From NCBI GenBank assembly GCA_052144935.1, contig JBKQPR010000085.1:62001-126000 (forward strand): a stretch of DNA of 64,000 nucleotides, read 5' to 3'. How positions within the stretch are numbered: the first letter of the stretch is position 1; the number at the start of each line of letters is the position of its first letter. A program made the translations under genes and the position numbers. The DNA comes from JOPF133 sp052144935 (lineage in GTDB: Bacteria; Acidobacteriota; Terriglobia; Bryobacterales; Bryobacteraceae). Of this stretch, positions 16,249 through 25,095 are shown piece after piece. Under the pieces are notes generated by a model, which searched no databases, had not been told where the DNA came from, and was given only the letters and a program-made list of their open reading frames with translations.

Positions 16249-19200
16249 CTAGAAGTAGAACTTCGCGACCACTTGCATATTGCGCTCGCCTTCGGAGCTG
16301 CGAACCTGTCCGAACAGGCTGGAGGCAATCGACTGCGAGGCCGGGCTGTAGAAGATCGGCGTATTGGTCACGCCGAACGCCTCGCCGCGCAGCTCGAAGT
16401 ATCTCCGCTCGGTCATGTGGAACTGCTTGGCGATCGAGAGACCCAGGCTGCTTTCGCCGGGACCGCGGGAGGTGCCCACGCCGGCATCGCCGAAGGTATG
16501 CAAGGCCGGAGTGGTGTAGGCCGAGATATCCAGCCATTCGGCGCCCGGACCGATCTGGTGGAGATCGTGGGGCGTGCCGATGACTTCGGCACGGTAGCTG
16601 CGGGCGTTGGTGCCGGAGGGATCGGCGGAGAGCTTGATGGTCAGCGGGAAGCCGGTATGCGCGGTGTAGACACCACCCACCTGCCAGCCGCCCAGAGCCG
16701 CATCGATTCCCTTGTTCCAGTTGGCGCCCATCTTCCGGCCGCGGCCGAAAGGCAACTGATAAACGAAAGACGGGACGAAGCTGAGCTTCTCGTCGAAGTA
16801 AGTCGGCCCGAATTCCGACGCCTGGTTGTAAAGATTCTGCCAGTAGGCGGATTGCGAGCCGGCCTGCCCGCCCTGCCCATAGTAGCCGATGGAATCGGAC
16901 ATGCCGTGCGACCAGGTGAAGGCTACCTGGTATTCGAGGCCCATGCTGAAGCGCTTGCGCATGGTGGCCTGCAATGCGTTGTACTTCTGCTTGGCGCAGG
17001 AGCAGGTGCCGGAAATCTGGCCGATCTCGCCGCGCAGCACCGGATTGCCCGAAAGATACGGCCCCTGGACCACCTGGCCGTTGATGAGCTGGTTCTGGAA
17101 ATACGGCATGGCCACCATCAGGCGGTCCCCGTGCTGTCCCACATAGCCGACCGTGAGCACGTTATCGAACTTGAGCCGGTATTCCGTGGTGACATTCCAC
17201 TGCTGCACGATAGCGGGACGGACGTCCGGGTCCCATAGCCGAATGGTGGCGCCGGAATACGGGTTCGCGGGATTCAGGATCGAGAAGCCCTGGTCGAGGG
17301 TGCTTCCCGGCAGTTCGTACTGCGTGCCGGCGATGTTGTAGTTGTTCTCGAACTCCGACTCGTAGGGCGGGTTGAGGGGCAGGCGGAGGTTGGTGCCGGT
17401 GCCTTCCAGATAGGAAGAGATGGTGTAGGAACCGCGGAAGACCATCTTCCTGCTCAACACGCCGGGGTTATAGGCGAAGCCAATGCGCGGCTGAAAGTCC
17501 TTCTTGAAGGTGTTGTAGAGCGCGCGGTTGCTTTCGATGAGAGGCGCCGGTCCGGGCGCGGCGGCGAAACCTGGGGGCAGCGGCGCGGCCAGTTCCATTT
17601 GACCGGTGAACTCGTTGAAGTTGGACTGGCGGTTATCCACTTCGACCCATGGGCTGTGGTACTCCCAGCGCAAGCCGAGATTCAACGTCAGGCTATTGTT
17701 GACGCGCCAGTCGTCCTGGAAGTAGAAGCCCCAGATGGTCGCCCGCTGGCCCCAGGTGTTTCCCTGGAGCCCGCGCGACACGTCGTCGGTCAAGCCCAGC
17801 ATGAAATCGGGCTCGCCGACCAGCGTGCCGGAGGGGTTGACGGCGTTCTGCGTGGTGTACCGGCCGTTAAAGGCGATAATTCCAGTGCGGCCGTCATTTC
17901 CCGAATAGAATACGTCGATCCATTGGCGTAGCGCCTGGCCGCCCATCTTCATCATGTGCCGGCCGCGCATCAGGGTCAGGTTGTCGGCATAGTGGAAGGT
18001 GGTGTTGGCGAACAACTGCTGCGTGCCGATGTTCGCGCTGCCCAGGCCGCTGATGTAGGCGAAGCCCGTCAAGCTCATCAGGCCGGATCCGGGGTTGGCG
18101 ATGCCAACACTCTGGGCGATGTTGCCGAGGCCTTTGTCCGCGCCGCCGGAGTCCAGCATGACGTTGTTTACGCCAATGCGCACTTCGTTGACCATTCGCG
18201 GACTGAAAGTGCGGGTCCAGTTGATCACTTCGTTCTGAAAGGGCGATTTGCTGAAACTGTTATAGAACAGTGGGAATGTGTTCACGCCGGGATTGTCCTG
18301 GCGGCCGTGGGAGTAGCGGAAGCTGAAGTAATCTTTGTCGTTCGGCCGCCAGTCCCCCTTGGCATCGCCCTGATCCGACTTAATGTAACTCGCGCTCGAG
18401 TAGGTGTAATTGGGAGTAGTAATGGTGGTCGTCTCGGGCAGCGGATAGAGGGTTGTGTTCTGCACCAGTTTCGCCGCTGCGGGGCTCAAGATGCTCTGGG
18501 GAATGATATTGCCCGGAAAGGGCGCCCGCAGGCCGCTGGTCGGATCGACCTGGAACGGATTGTAAAGCTGCAGCACCTTGCCGATCGAGTAGGGGCCAGT
18601 GGCGGCGAGCAGCGAGGAAAAATCGCCCGTGCGCCAGGCGGCCGGCATCACGGTGGCGCTGCTCAGCGAGGGCGGGGTAGCCTGGCGCAGGCCCTGGTAA
18701 TCCATGAAAAAGAAGAGCCGGTCTTTGACCACGCGGCCGCCGCCGGTAGCGCCGAACTGGTTCCAACGCGACGGGGAGCGCGGCAGACCCTGCCAGTTGC
18801 GCCCCCAATTGTCGGCGTTCAGCTTATCGTTGCGGAAATCCTCAAATACATCGCCATGAAACTGGTTGGTGCCGGACTTGATCACCACGTTGACGATGCC
18901 GCCTTGAAAATTGCCGAATTCCGCCGAAGCGTTGTTGGTAATCAACTTCATCTCTTCGATGGCGTCGGGATTCGGCTGGTAGGAAACCAGGTCATCGGAC
19001 GTGAAATTGTTGTCCACGCCATCCAGCAGGAAGTTGTTAGCCTCCTCGCGATTGCCGTTCACGTAGGGCCGTCCGCCGCCCGCGGTGCGCATGCCGCTAT
19101 TGAAGCTGTTCGGATCGGGCGTGGCGACCCCGGCCGAGAGAAGCGTGAGCGCGACCGGATTGCGGCTGATCAGCGGCGTGTTGCTGGCCAGATCCGACGA

Positions 19201-19611
19201 GATGACCGTACCTACCTGCGTGGTGTCGGTCTGCAGCAGCGGAGCTTCGCCGGTGACGGAGACGCTCTCGGTGATGGCGCCGACCTGCATGGAAACGTCG
19301 ACGCGGGCGCGTTGATTGACCTCCAGGCCGAACTCCGGGTTGATCCACGCTTTGAAGCCGGCGGCTTCGACCTTCAATTCATATCTGCCGGGCGGTATGC
19401 GCGGAAAGGCGTAGATGCCATCGACATTTGTAGTGGTAGGCCACTCGGTGTCGCGGTCCAAATCCTTTGCCATGACCTTGGCACCGACGATAGAACTTCC
19501 CGTTGGATCGGTGACGCGTCCGGTAATCCCGGCGCTGACCTCCTGGGCATACGACGACGCGATGCTCAAGCAGACCAATCCCGCAATTGCAATGTACGTT
19601 TTCCCAACCAT
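16249..19611 (-). CDS. TonB-dependent receptor-like outer membrane protein with carboxypeptidase-regulatory-like domain
   Basis: 1120 residues from ATG 19611, with AAAGGGG upstream. A signal peptide ends near SSYAQEVSA. A Cna-B/carboxypeptidase-regulatory-like domain follows (about 25-110: GITGRVTDPTGSSIVGAKV, YAFPRIPPGRYELKVEAAGF), then the plug (PYVNGNREEANNFLLDGVDN; FGNFQGGIVNVVIKSGTNQF) and the large barrel ending in the aromatic terminus AKFYF. This is the typical large oligosaccharide-type receptor of Acidobacteriota. It would import a sugar-like ligand with TonB energy; the ligand is unknown. It stands alone, with exported proteins further upstream on the same strand. Confidence 0.93.
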   Translation of the reverse strand: MVGKTYIAIAGLVCLSIASSYAQEVSAGITGRVTDPTGSSIVGAKVMAKDLDRDTEWPTTTNVDGIYAFPRIPPGRYELKVEAAGFKAWINPEFGLEVNQRARVDVSMQVGAITESVSVTGEAPLLQTDTTQVGTVISSDLASNTPLISRNPVALTLLSAGVATPDPNSFNSGMRTAGGGRPYVNGNREEANNFLLDGVDNNFTSDDLVSYQPNPDAIEEMKLITNNASAEFGNFQGGIVNVVIKSGTNQFHGDVFEDFRNDKLNADNWGRNWQGLPRSPSRWNQFGATGGGRVVKDRLFFFMDYQGLRQATPPSLSSATVMPAAWRTGDFSSLLAATGPYSIGKVLQLYNPFQVDPTSGLRAPFPGNIIPQSILSPAAAKLVQNTTLYPLPETTTITTPNYTYSSASYIKSDQGDAKGDWRPNDKDYFSFRYSHGRQDNPGVNTFPLFYNSFSKSPFQNEVINWTRTFSPRMVNEVRIGVNNVMLDSGGADKGLGNIAQSVGIANPGSGLMSLTGFAYISGLGSANIGTQQLFANTTFHYADNLTLMRGRHMMKMGGQALRQWIDVFYSGNDGRTGIIAFNGRYTTQNAVNPSGTLVGEPDFMLGLTDDVSRGLQGNTWGQRATIWGFYFQDDWRVNNSLTLNLGLRWEYHSPWVEVDNRQSNFNEFTGQMELAAPLPPGFAAAPGPAPLIESNRALYNTFKKDFQPRIGFAYNPGVLSRKMVFRGSYTISSYLEGTGTNLRLPLNPPYESEFENNYNIAGTQYELPGSTLDQGFSILNPANPYSGATIRLWDPDVRPAIVQQWNVTTEYRLKFDNVLTVGYVGQHGDRLMVAMPYFQNQLINGQVVQGPYLSGNPVLRGEIGQISGTCSCAKQKYNALQATMRKRFSMGLEYQVAFTWSHGMSDSIGYYGQGGQAGSQSAYWQNLYNQASEFGPTYFDEKLSFVPSFVYQLPFGRGRKMGANWNKGIDAALGGWQVGGVYTAHTGFPLTIKLSADPSGTNARSYRAEVIGTPHDLHQIGPGAEWLDISAYTTPALHTFGDAGVGTSRGPGESSLGLSIAKQFHMTERRYFELRGEAFGVTNTPIFYSPASQSIASSLFGQVRSSEGERNMQVVAKFYF

Positions 19612-19701
19612 AGCGACCCCTTTCAGCCTGTTGGTGCAAGACTTCGACCCGTTACCGGCATCGATATCACTACTTCGACTCCCAAAATCCTGTTCGAGAA
19701 T

Positions 19702-19734
19702 AGTATATACCGGGTTTTCTCCGGGATCACGCAA
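19702..19734 (-). promoter_or_regulatory. Candidate promoter for the TonB receptor gene
   Basis: The 19690-19745 stretch is a clear AT-rich island. On the minus strand TTGCGT (19734-19729) and TATATA or TATACT (19709-19702) could be -35 and -10 boxes, with a rather long 19-21 base spacer that contains CCCGGAGAAAACCCGG, a small inverted repeat. Weak support. Confidence 0.25.
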
Positions 19735-19822
19735 AATTTTTCAATTTGGCTGCTTACACACGTTTTCGGTGAAGGGGTGGGAGATCCGGGTACGCTTGCC
19801 CGGCGTGCGGAGCAGGCTTTCC

Positions 19823-20185
19823 TTACTTCCGGGGCGGCGCTTGCGGTTGCCGCGCGGGTGTCGGGGCATCCCGCCGTGGAATCGCCCGTCCGGGTGTAAT
19901 TCTTCGGCAAGGCTCCCCATCGGGCCGCATAATGCCGTTAAAAGTGTAAACCACTTTCCGGTTGCGGATGGTCGGCTCGCAAGACTGACATTCGGAGCCG
20001 GCCAGCCGCGCGCCGTACCGGCCGGTGAAGCCGAGCTTCCCTTTTTCCAGCCGTAGCACCGCTACATCGGCCGGGGCGCTCACGGACAGGTTTCCTAACT
20101 CTTCGTGATGAATCTCACACGCCGGGTTCCAGGTGGCATCCCGCACCACGTGGTGCAGGGGAACCCCGTGGCCAGGAAGGGGCTG
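19823..20185 (-). pseudogene. Amidohydrolase C-terminal remnant
   Basis: The frame reads VPLHHVVRDATWNPACEIHH, EELGNLSVSAPADVAVLRLE, GFTGRYGARLAGSECQSCEP and VVYTFNGIMRPDGEP. ATWNPA and the LG-LSVGAPADVAVL pattern are the C-terminal signature of dihydroorotase-like amidohydrolases and deacetylases. The catalytic N-terminal two thirds are absent. Just upstream the expected FLATG appears in a different frame and would join if one G were restored at about 20165. The Pro/Arg-rich end appears natural. It is a decayed fragment lying upstream of the TonB receptor gene. Confidence 0.65.
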
Positions 20186-20272
20186 GCTCAACCTACTCGG
20201 CCATCGAGATCGAGGCCGCCAGACGCGCCGACACGAGACGCGCCGTACCGGAAACAAATCGCAAAGATGAAA

Positions 20273-21202
20273 TCACCGCGACAGATCGACCACCGCATAA
20301 ATCTTTAATTCCGGAAGCGTGAACTCGGTGGCGCCGGAATCCACGCTGTAGTCGGCCAGCTCGACGCCCGCGCCGTCCGCGAGCGACAACTGGTGTTGGG
20401 GGTACTGGCCGAGCACGCGCACGCGAATGCCCTCCACTTTCCGGGTCGCCCCCGCATAATTCAACAGGTGAACGCGGAGGTGTCCTCCCGAACCGGTGAG
20501 CCGTGCGACCACTACCTGGCTGCCATAGATGCGCAGGGACCGTTTCTCATCGGTCAGGTTGAAGCGCACGGCGTGGGCCACCGTGCCTGGGTTCTTGGCG
20601 TCCGCGAGCGGATACTCCCGCGTGCCGAGTTTCACGTTCACTTTCAGGCGCGGGTCCGGCGAGGCCACCAACCGGAACAGCAGATTGTCCCGAACCAGGA
20701 GATTCATCACTTCGCCGGAGGCCGCCGAGCCATCGTCGATGTACCCTATGTCGGCCACCGGCGGCAACGGCTCGCCCGCGATGGTGCGCAGAAAATTCAG
20801 CATCTCCGCCAGGGGTTTGAGCCCGGCGGCATCGCTGCGGATCATGGCATCGGCCCCGTAACAGAAGGCTTCCGCCGCGGCCAGCGCCGCCTGCTTTCCG
20901 GTCACGTCGTAGGAGAAGCGGCCCTCGGGCTGGCGGATGAACCTCCAGCCGTTGGCCACTATCCAGGGAGCGCTCGTCGCGGTGGCCTCCTGCATGCGGT
21001 AATTCACCGTGGGCGGCAGCAACTTCACCGCGCCTTCGAGCGACGCGGCTTCCGCCGTAATGCCGGGAACGCCCTTCCAGGAGGCCAGGCGCTCCTGCGG
21101 CACCAGGATCCGGTCGATTCCGGCATCGTGGAGCGTGGGCGCGGTATCGGGCGCGGCATCCCAGAACAGCGCCGGTAAAGCTGCCAGCAGTAGAAGCATC
21201 AT
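20273..21202 (-). CDS. Secreted unknown protein, possible degraded-sugar operon member
   Basis: 309 residues; ATG 21202 overlaps the DUF362 stop by four bases (ATGA), so translation is coupled. A signal peptide (MMLLLLAALPALFWDAAP) is followed by text that looks like a partial TIM barrel (HDAGIDRILVPQERLASWKG; AAEAFCYGADAMIRSDAAGL) and then a C-terminal beta-sandwich (HLRVHLLNYAGATRKVEGIR, VRVLGQYPQHQLSLADG). The arrangement resembles that of glycosidase-like proteins, but no catalytic residues can be named. Confidence 0.55.
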   Translation of the reverse strand: MMLLLLAALPALFWDAAPDTAPTLHDAGIDRILVPQERLASWKGVPGITAEAASLEGAVKLLPPTVNYRMQEATATSAPWIVANGWRFIRQPEGRFSYDVTGKQAALAAAEAFCYGADAMIRSDAAGLKPLAEMLNFLRTIAGEPLPPVADIGYIDDGSAASGEVMNLLVRDNLLFRLVASPDPRLKVNVKLGTREYPLADAKNPGTVAHAVRFNLTDEKRSLRIYGSQVVVARLTGSGGHLRVHLLNYAGATRKVEGIRVRVLGQYPQHQLSLADGAGVELADYSVDSGATEFTLPELKIYAVVDLSR

Positions 21203-22323
21203 AGCTCGATCACCTTAAGTTTGATCCGGGCGGAATCGTAGACACCCAGCCCGAGTTTCGAAGCGTACTCGACGTGGCCGGGCTCGCGGATGAAGTGGTT
21301 GATATTCGGATCGCTATTGTCCTTGCCGACGTGGGACATCGAACGGTCGAAGAGGGAAACCGCGCCTTCGGCCTTGCGCTTCTCCTCGATCGCGTCGATG
21401 AGTTTATGGTCCATGGCCACAGGGTCCGTGCCGATCATGAGCTGTTTGGGATAGAAGCGGAAGCGCGGCGTCTCGCTGAATGGGCCGGCGTGCCAGACTC
21501 CCCGCAAGCCGTCCATGATATGTAACACCACGCGGGAACGCACCGGCTCGGCGGCGGCGAGAGTGCCGATAAACGAAAGGGTATGGGTCTTTTCGAAGTT
21601 GTGCGAACGGGCGACGTTGGAATAGTTGCCGTAGGCGATATTCTTCAGGCAGCCCGTGACGCCGGACGCCTGGTGCTCCTTCATGTTGGGCACGTTGACG
21701 ATCTTGGTGAGGGTTTCGGAGACCAGCCGCACGACGTTCGAGCGGGTGTCGTCCTCGCCGAAAAAGCTGGTCTCCACGTAGGTCTTGGGATCGTAGCCGA
21801 GGATCGAACTGCGCGATGTTTCCAAGGCATAAACGTTCACCCCCGCGGGCAGCAACTTGGGGTAGCCGACGCTCCGCAACTGGTCCTCAAAACGCTCGTA
21901 CACGTAGATCTGTCTGGCCGGCACACCGACGGCAAGCAGATTTTCGGCGATGGCGGCCACCACTTCGGGACTGGAACAGATATGCGGAGCTCCCGAGCAG
22001 TTCACCTTGATGCCGACCACGTCCTTCGATGAAATAAAACGCGCCCAGGCATCTTCGGAGCGGGCATCGCCGGTGAGCGTCCGCATGCCGCTCGAGATCA
22101 TCTGCTTGACCAGCTCCCGATTGACCTTGCCGGAGCCGGAGCCGGAACCGGCGTCGATGGAGTTCTCGGAATGGACCCGGACCACCTGGCCCGGATAAGG
22201 CCCTGGCATCCCAGGCTGCGCCGCCGGCTTATAGGCGGTGACCACGCGGTAAGCGGGTTCGTCCGCCGCACTGGCGACCAGAGGGGCGGCGACAGCGGCT
22301 TGCAGGAAGATTCGTCGATCCAC
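21199..22323 (-). CDS. Tat-exported DUF362 protein
   Basis: 374 residues from GTG 22323, giving MDRRIFLQAAVAAPLVASA, a twin-arginine signal. GTG at 22368, overlapping the upstream stop as GTGA, is an alternative. The DUF362 core is visible in KDVVGIKVNCSGAPHICSSP, PEVVAAIAENLLAVGVPARQ, YVYERFEDQLRSVGY, VPNMKEHQASGVTGCLKNIA and PKQLMIGTDPVAMDHKLIDA. Many family members are iron-sulphur proteins, but the ferredoxin-type cysteines are not present here. It is exported and lies in a four-gene minus-strand run with a CBM9-like protein. Function unknown. Confidence 0.82.
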   Translation of the reverse strand: MDRRIFLQAAVAAPLVASAADEPAYRVVTAYKPAAQPGMPGPYPGQVVRVHSENSIDAGSGSGSGKVNRELVKQMISSGMRTLTGDARSEDAWARFISSKDVVGIKVNCSGAPHICSSPEVVAAIAENLLAVGVPARQIYVYERFEDQLRSVGYPKLLPAGVNVYALETSRSSILGYDPKTYVETSFFGEDDTRSNVVRLVSETLTKIVNVPNMKEHQASGVTGCLKNIAYGNYSNVARSHNFEKTHTLSFIGTLAAAEPVRSRVVLHIMDGLRGVWHAGPFSETPRFRFYPKQLMIGTDPVAMDHKLIDAIEEKRKAEGAVSLFDRSMSHVGKDNSDPNINHFIREPGHVEYASKLGLGVYDSARIKLKVIEL

Positions 22324-22364
22324 GGTGGCGAGTGTAACACGTTGGCGGCGGGGCAAAACAGCGG

Positions 22365-23051
22365 TCACGGATTGCGCAGGCGGAGGATGCCAAACGCCTG
22401 GGGCACGTGAAAGGAGGTTCCGCCGGGAGGGCGCCAGGCATAGAACGCGTGCTTCGATCCGGCGCCGGTAATGCGAAACAGGCCGATACGCAGTTCCCTG
22501 CCCCGCTGCGGCGGGCGGGGATCGATCGCACGGAATGGAATGCGCATCTCGCCATACCAGACCTTATGCGGCACATCGATGCGGGCTTTGACCGTGTAGC
22601 CGGAGTTCCACGCCATCCCCTGCTGGGTCTTGGGGTTGTCGCGATCGATGTCCAGATCCACCCATTCGCTCTGCGGCGATACCTGTAGTTCCTTGTACCT
22701 GCCGATGTGGTCGAAGTCGGAGCCGATGAAGGCTTCGGCAACATCCCATTTCCATAACTCCGGGGTCTCCGCGGCGGGGTTGGGATCCGGCTTCAGATTC
22801 AACTCGTCATAGGGACAGATGAACAGCAAGTAGAGATACTGGTGGCTCCAGCGCGAGCGGATCCCGGTGGGCGGGCCGGGGATGGGCTGCCCCAGATAAT
22901 TGCGGTCGGCCGTGACGTGAGGCGCGGTGGACCACAATTTGGAATTCGGGTCGGCGGTGGGTTCGAAATCGCGGCGAGTGTAAGAGCTTTCGAGCACCGC
23001 GGCGGGATCGGCGGCCGACAGAAACAGCAGGAAAGTAAGCAGCGAGTGCAT
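22365..23051 (-). CDS. Secreted CBM9-like carbohydrate-binding protein
   Basis: 228 residues. A short signal peptide (MHSLLTFLLFLSAADPA) leads into a domain with the CBM9 pattern: LWSTAPHVTADRNYLGQP, RWSHQYLYLLFICPYDEL, ELWKWDVAEAFIGSDFDHIG, RYKELQVSPQSEWVDLDID and a closing PHKVWYGEMRIPFRAI. WDVAEAFIG is typical of the family; these proteins bind sugars through surface aromatics. The stop overlaps the possible GTG start of the DUF362 gene. Confidence 0.8.
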   Translation of the reverse strand: MHSLLTFLLFLSAADPAAVLESSYTRRDFEPTADPNSKLWSTAPHVTADRNYLGQPIPGPPTGIRSRWSHQYLYLLFICPYDELNLKPDPNPAAETPELWKWDVAEAFIGSDFDHIGRYKELQVSPQSEWVDLDIDRDNPKTQQGMAWNSGYTVKARIDVPHKVWYGEMRIPFRAIDPRPPQRGRELRIGLFRITGAGSKHAFYAWRPPGGTSFHVPQAFGILRLRNP

Positions 23052-23054
23052 GGG

Positions 23055-23336
23055 TCAACCTTGCGCGCCCGCCGGGAGCCTTCGGAGCGCCTTCCATTTG
23101 ACATCGTCCATGGCGCCGTCCGAAAACAGCGATACGCCGGACGCTCCCGCTTTCAGGGATTCCCGCATGAGCGCCAGGCGGCGCTTCCAATCGTCGGCGG
23201 ACCGCCGGACGGCGCCTCCGTTGGGAATCCACACCCAATTCTTTCCGGCGGCGGGGGAGAAGGCAATGCTGCTCCCGGCCAGCGCCGCTAAGCCCGTGCC
23301 CGCGGCTTGGACAAAGGCTCGTCTGCCGATTCGCAT
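23055..23336 (-). CDS. Short Tat-signal protein, probably an internally deleted glycosidase-like gene
   Basis: 93 residues from ATG 23336. A twin-arginine signal (MRIGRRAFVQAAGTGLAALA) is followed by NWVWIPNGG, SADDWKRRLALMRES and then KAGASGVSLFSDGAMDDVKW to the end. The beginning looks like the first strand and helix of a secreted TIM-barrel protein, the end like the last helix of such a barrel, with the middle missing. It lies three bases from the CBM9-like gene. It may be a real small exported protein or the product of an in-frame deletion. Confidence 0.5.
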   Translation of the reverse strand: MRIGRRAFVQAAGTGLAALAGSSIAFSPAAGKNWVWIPNGGAVRRSADDWKRRLALMRESLKAGASGVSLFSDGAMDDVKWKALRRLPAGAQG

Positions 23337-23411
23337 GTGCCTATATGGTATTACCGATTGCCGCAGCGCGGCGAGAGGCAAGGCCGCGCGGTGCAAGGAC
23401 GAGGAAAACGA

Positions 23412-23492
23412 TTGACGCAGGGGCGCGGGGGGCGCCCACTCGGCCCGGAGAAGATTAATGGTGTACTCCGCGTCTCCACGCCTCTGCGTCAA
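23412..23492. repeat. Degenerate palindrome, copy B
   Basis: The ends TTGACGCAGGGGCGCGG (23412 onward) and CCACGCCTCTGCGTCAA (ending 23492) pair with few mismatches; the right half carries CTCCGCGTCTCC of the shared family core. The centre is eroded. It lies between the short Tat-signal gene and the DUF4442 gene. Confidence 0.6.
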
Positions 23493-23527
23493 AGGGCATC
23501 TGGAGGATTTCCGCGGAGACAAGCGAC

Positions 23528-24001
23528 TCACTGGCCAGGGCGGTTCTTTCTCCGAATGTGCAGTTGTTTCCGCACCTCGGTAATCACGTTTCCGGATTGG
23601 TCCTTCACCTCGACAAAGAACGCCGGTTCGATGGTTTCCTGGGTCTCGAGGGCTTGCTTGATCTCCTCGATCTGTTCGCCCGAGAGCCGGAAACTGGCGG
23701 AGACAGTTCCTCTTCCCGGCTTCTTGAAACGGACCGTCGCGGACTTGTCCCACACGATGTAATCCGGCCCCAGATTCTCAATCAGCATGAGCATGAAAAA
23801 CGGATCGGTCATGGAATACAACGACCCTCCGTAATGGCTGCCAACGTAATTGGAGTTCCAGCGATGAAGCTTCATCTCCACATCGATCTCTCTCCAATCC
23901 GCCTGGAGCCGCTTTACCCGGATGCCCGCGCCCAGGAACGGCGGCCAGATATTCATGAGCATTCGCAGGTGGCGCTTCAGCACGGCCTTCACGCCAGACA
24001 T
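23528..24001 (-). CDS. DUF4442 hot-dog-fold protein
   Basis: 157 residues from ATG 24001. The family pattern is clear: MLMNIWPPFLGAGIRVKRLQ, WREIDVEMKLHRWNSNYVGS, HYGGSLYSMTDPFFMLMLIE, NLGPDYIVWDKSATVRFKKP. This is a thioesterase-like hot-dog fold in which the usual active-site loop is HYGGSLYSM. The natural substrate is unknown; an acyl thioester or similar is the general expectation. Monocistronic and divergent from the Asp-box gene. Confidence 0.88.
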   Translation of the reverse strand: MSGVKAVLKRHLRMLMNIWPPFLGAGIRVKRLQADWREIDVEMKLHRWNSNYVGSHYGGSLYSMTDPFFMLMLIENLGPDYIVWDKSATVRFKKPGRGTVSASFRLSGEQIEEIKQALETQETIEPAFFVEVKDQSGNVITEVRKQLHIRRKNRPGQ

Positions 24002-24105
24002 CGGGATCCTCCGATTCAGCATAGGCACATCCGGATGGAATCGGCGCGCCAGCGCAGGGGGGCTGTCCGCGCCGGGAGGCCCGAGGCATGCTACAGTAAT
24101 CCCCC

Positions 24106-25095
24106 ATGAGGCGCTGGTGGCTCGTGCTGGCATTGTTGCCGCTTCCCGTTTGCGGCCAGTACACTCTCTACACCTGCGGGTCGAGCACCAAAGACTACGT
24201 GGTGGGCGCCAAGCTGCCGGCCAGCGGCATTTTCCTCAAGGCCGCGGACGGCCAGTGGCGGCACGCCGGCTTCAATCATCCCTTCATCGCCGCATTCGAT
24301 TTCGATCCGCGCGACCCCTCGGTGGTCTACGCCGCCGCCGGCAACGGCCTGCTGCGCATTTCCGGCGGCGGCGAGCGCTGGAGAATCCTCACCGGCAGCG
24401 ACGTCACCGAGTTGCTCGACGTCGCGCTCGACCGCAACGATCCCGGCACGATCTATTTCAGCCACACCGCCGGCATTCAGGTGAGTCACAATCGCGGCGC
24501 CACCTGGCAGGATGCCGCTTCCGGCCTGCGCCGGAAGTACACCTCGGCCCTCCGCGTCGATTCGCGCCGGGCCGGCGTTCTGCTGGCCGGCGGCGAGCAA
24601 GGCATCTTCCGCAGCCAAGACGGAGGCAAGAACTGGCGGCTCGCGGGCGCCGCCGGCATCCAGGTTCTGCATATCGAACAATCGCCCCACGATCCGTGTT
24701 ACTGGCTCGCCGCCACCCAGGGCGGCGGCCTGTTCGATTCCACCGATTGCGGCGTCTCCTTCGAGAGCAACGGTAACCTGGGCGTGGGCCGCAACCTCTA
24801 CGACATCGCCTTCGATCCGGCGTCCCCGAATCGCATTGCCGTGGCGGGCTGGGGAACCGGCGTGGCGATCTCCGAAGACCGCGGCAAATCCTGGCAGGCG
24901 CGCAACTCCGGGCTTCCCACGGCCAACGTCTGGAGCGTGGTGTTCGACCCCGCCCAACCCGGCCGCATCTACACCAGCGTTCACGAAGACGCGATCTATG
25001 TGTCCGGGGACAACGGACGGACCTGGGCGAAGGACGGGCTCGCGGGCAGCTCCATTTTCCGCATGAAATTCGTCCCGGAGACGCCGCGTCCATGA
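24106..25095 (+). CDS. Secreted Asp-box (BNR) beta-propeller protein
   Basis: 329 residues. A signal peptide (LVLALLPLPVCGQ) precedes repeated propeller blades, each with an Asp-box: GIQVSHNRGATWQ, GIFRSQDGGKNWR, GLFDSTDCGVSFE, GVAISEDRGKSWQ and AIYVSGDNGRTWA. Five good Asp-boxes plus weaker ones fit a six- or seven-bladed propeller of the sialidase/photosynthesis-system-II stability type. No catalytic residues of sialidases are seen, so a binding role is likely. The stop overlaps the next start by four bases (ATGA), so the two proteins are made together. Confidence 0.82.
   Translation: MRRWWLVLALLPLPVCGQYTLYTCGSSTKDYVVGAKLPASGIFLKAADGQWRHAGFNHPFIAAFDFDPRDPSVVYAAAGNGLLRISGGGERWRILTGSDVTELLDVALDRNDPGTIYFSHTAGIQVSHNRGATWQDAASGLRRKYTSALRVDSRRAGVLLAGGEQGIFRSQDGGKNWRLAGAAGIQVLHIEQSPHDPCYWLAATQGGGLFDSTDCGVSFESNGNLGVGRNLYDIAFDPASPNRIAVAGWGTGVAISEDRGKSWQARNSGLPTANVWSVVFDPAQPGRIYTSVHEDAIYVSGDNGRTWAKDGLAGSSIFRMKFVPETPRP

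Noticed and set aside
17956..19899. 647-codon plus-strand frame opposite the TonB receptor
   Set aside because: Antisense shadow; low-complexity residues and no start signal.
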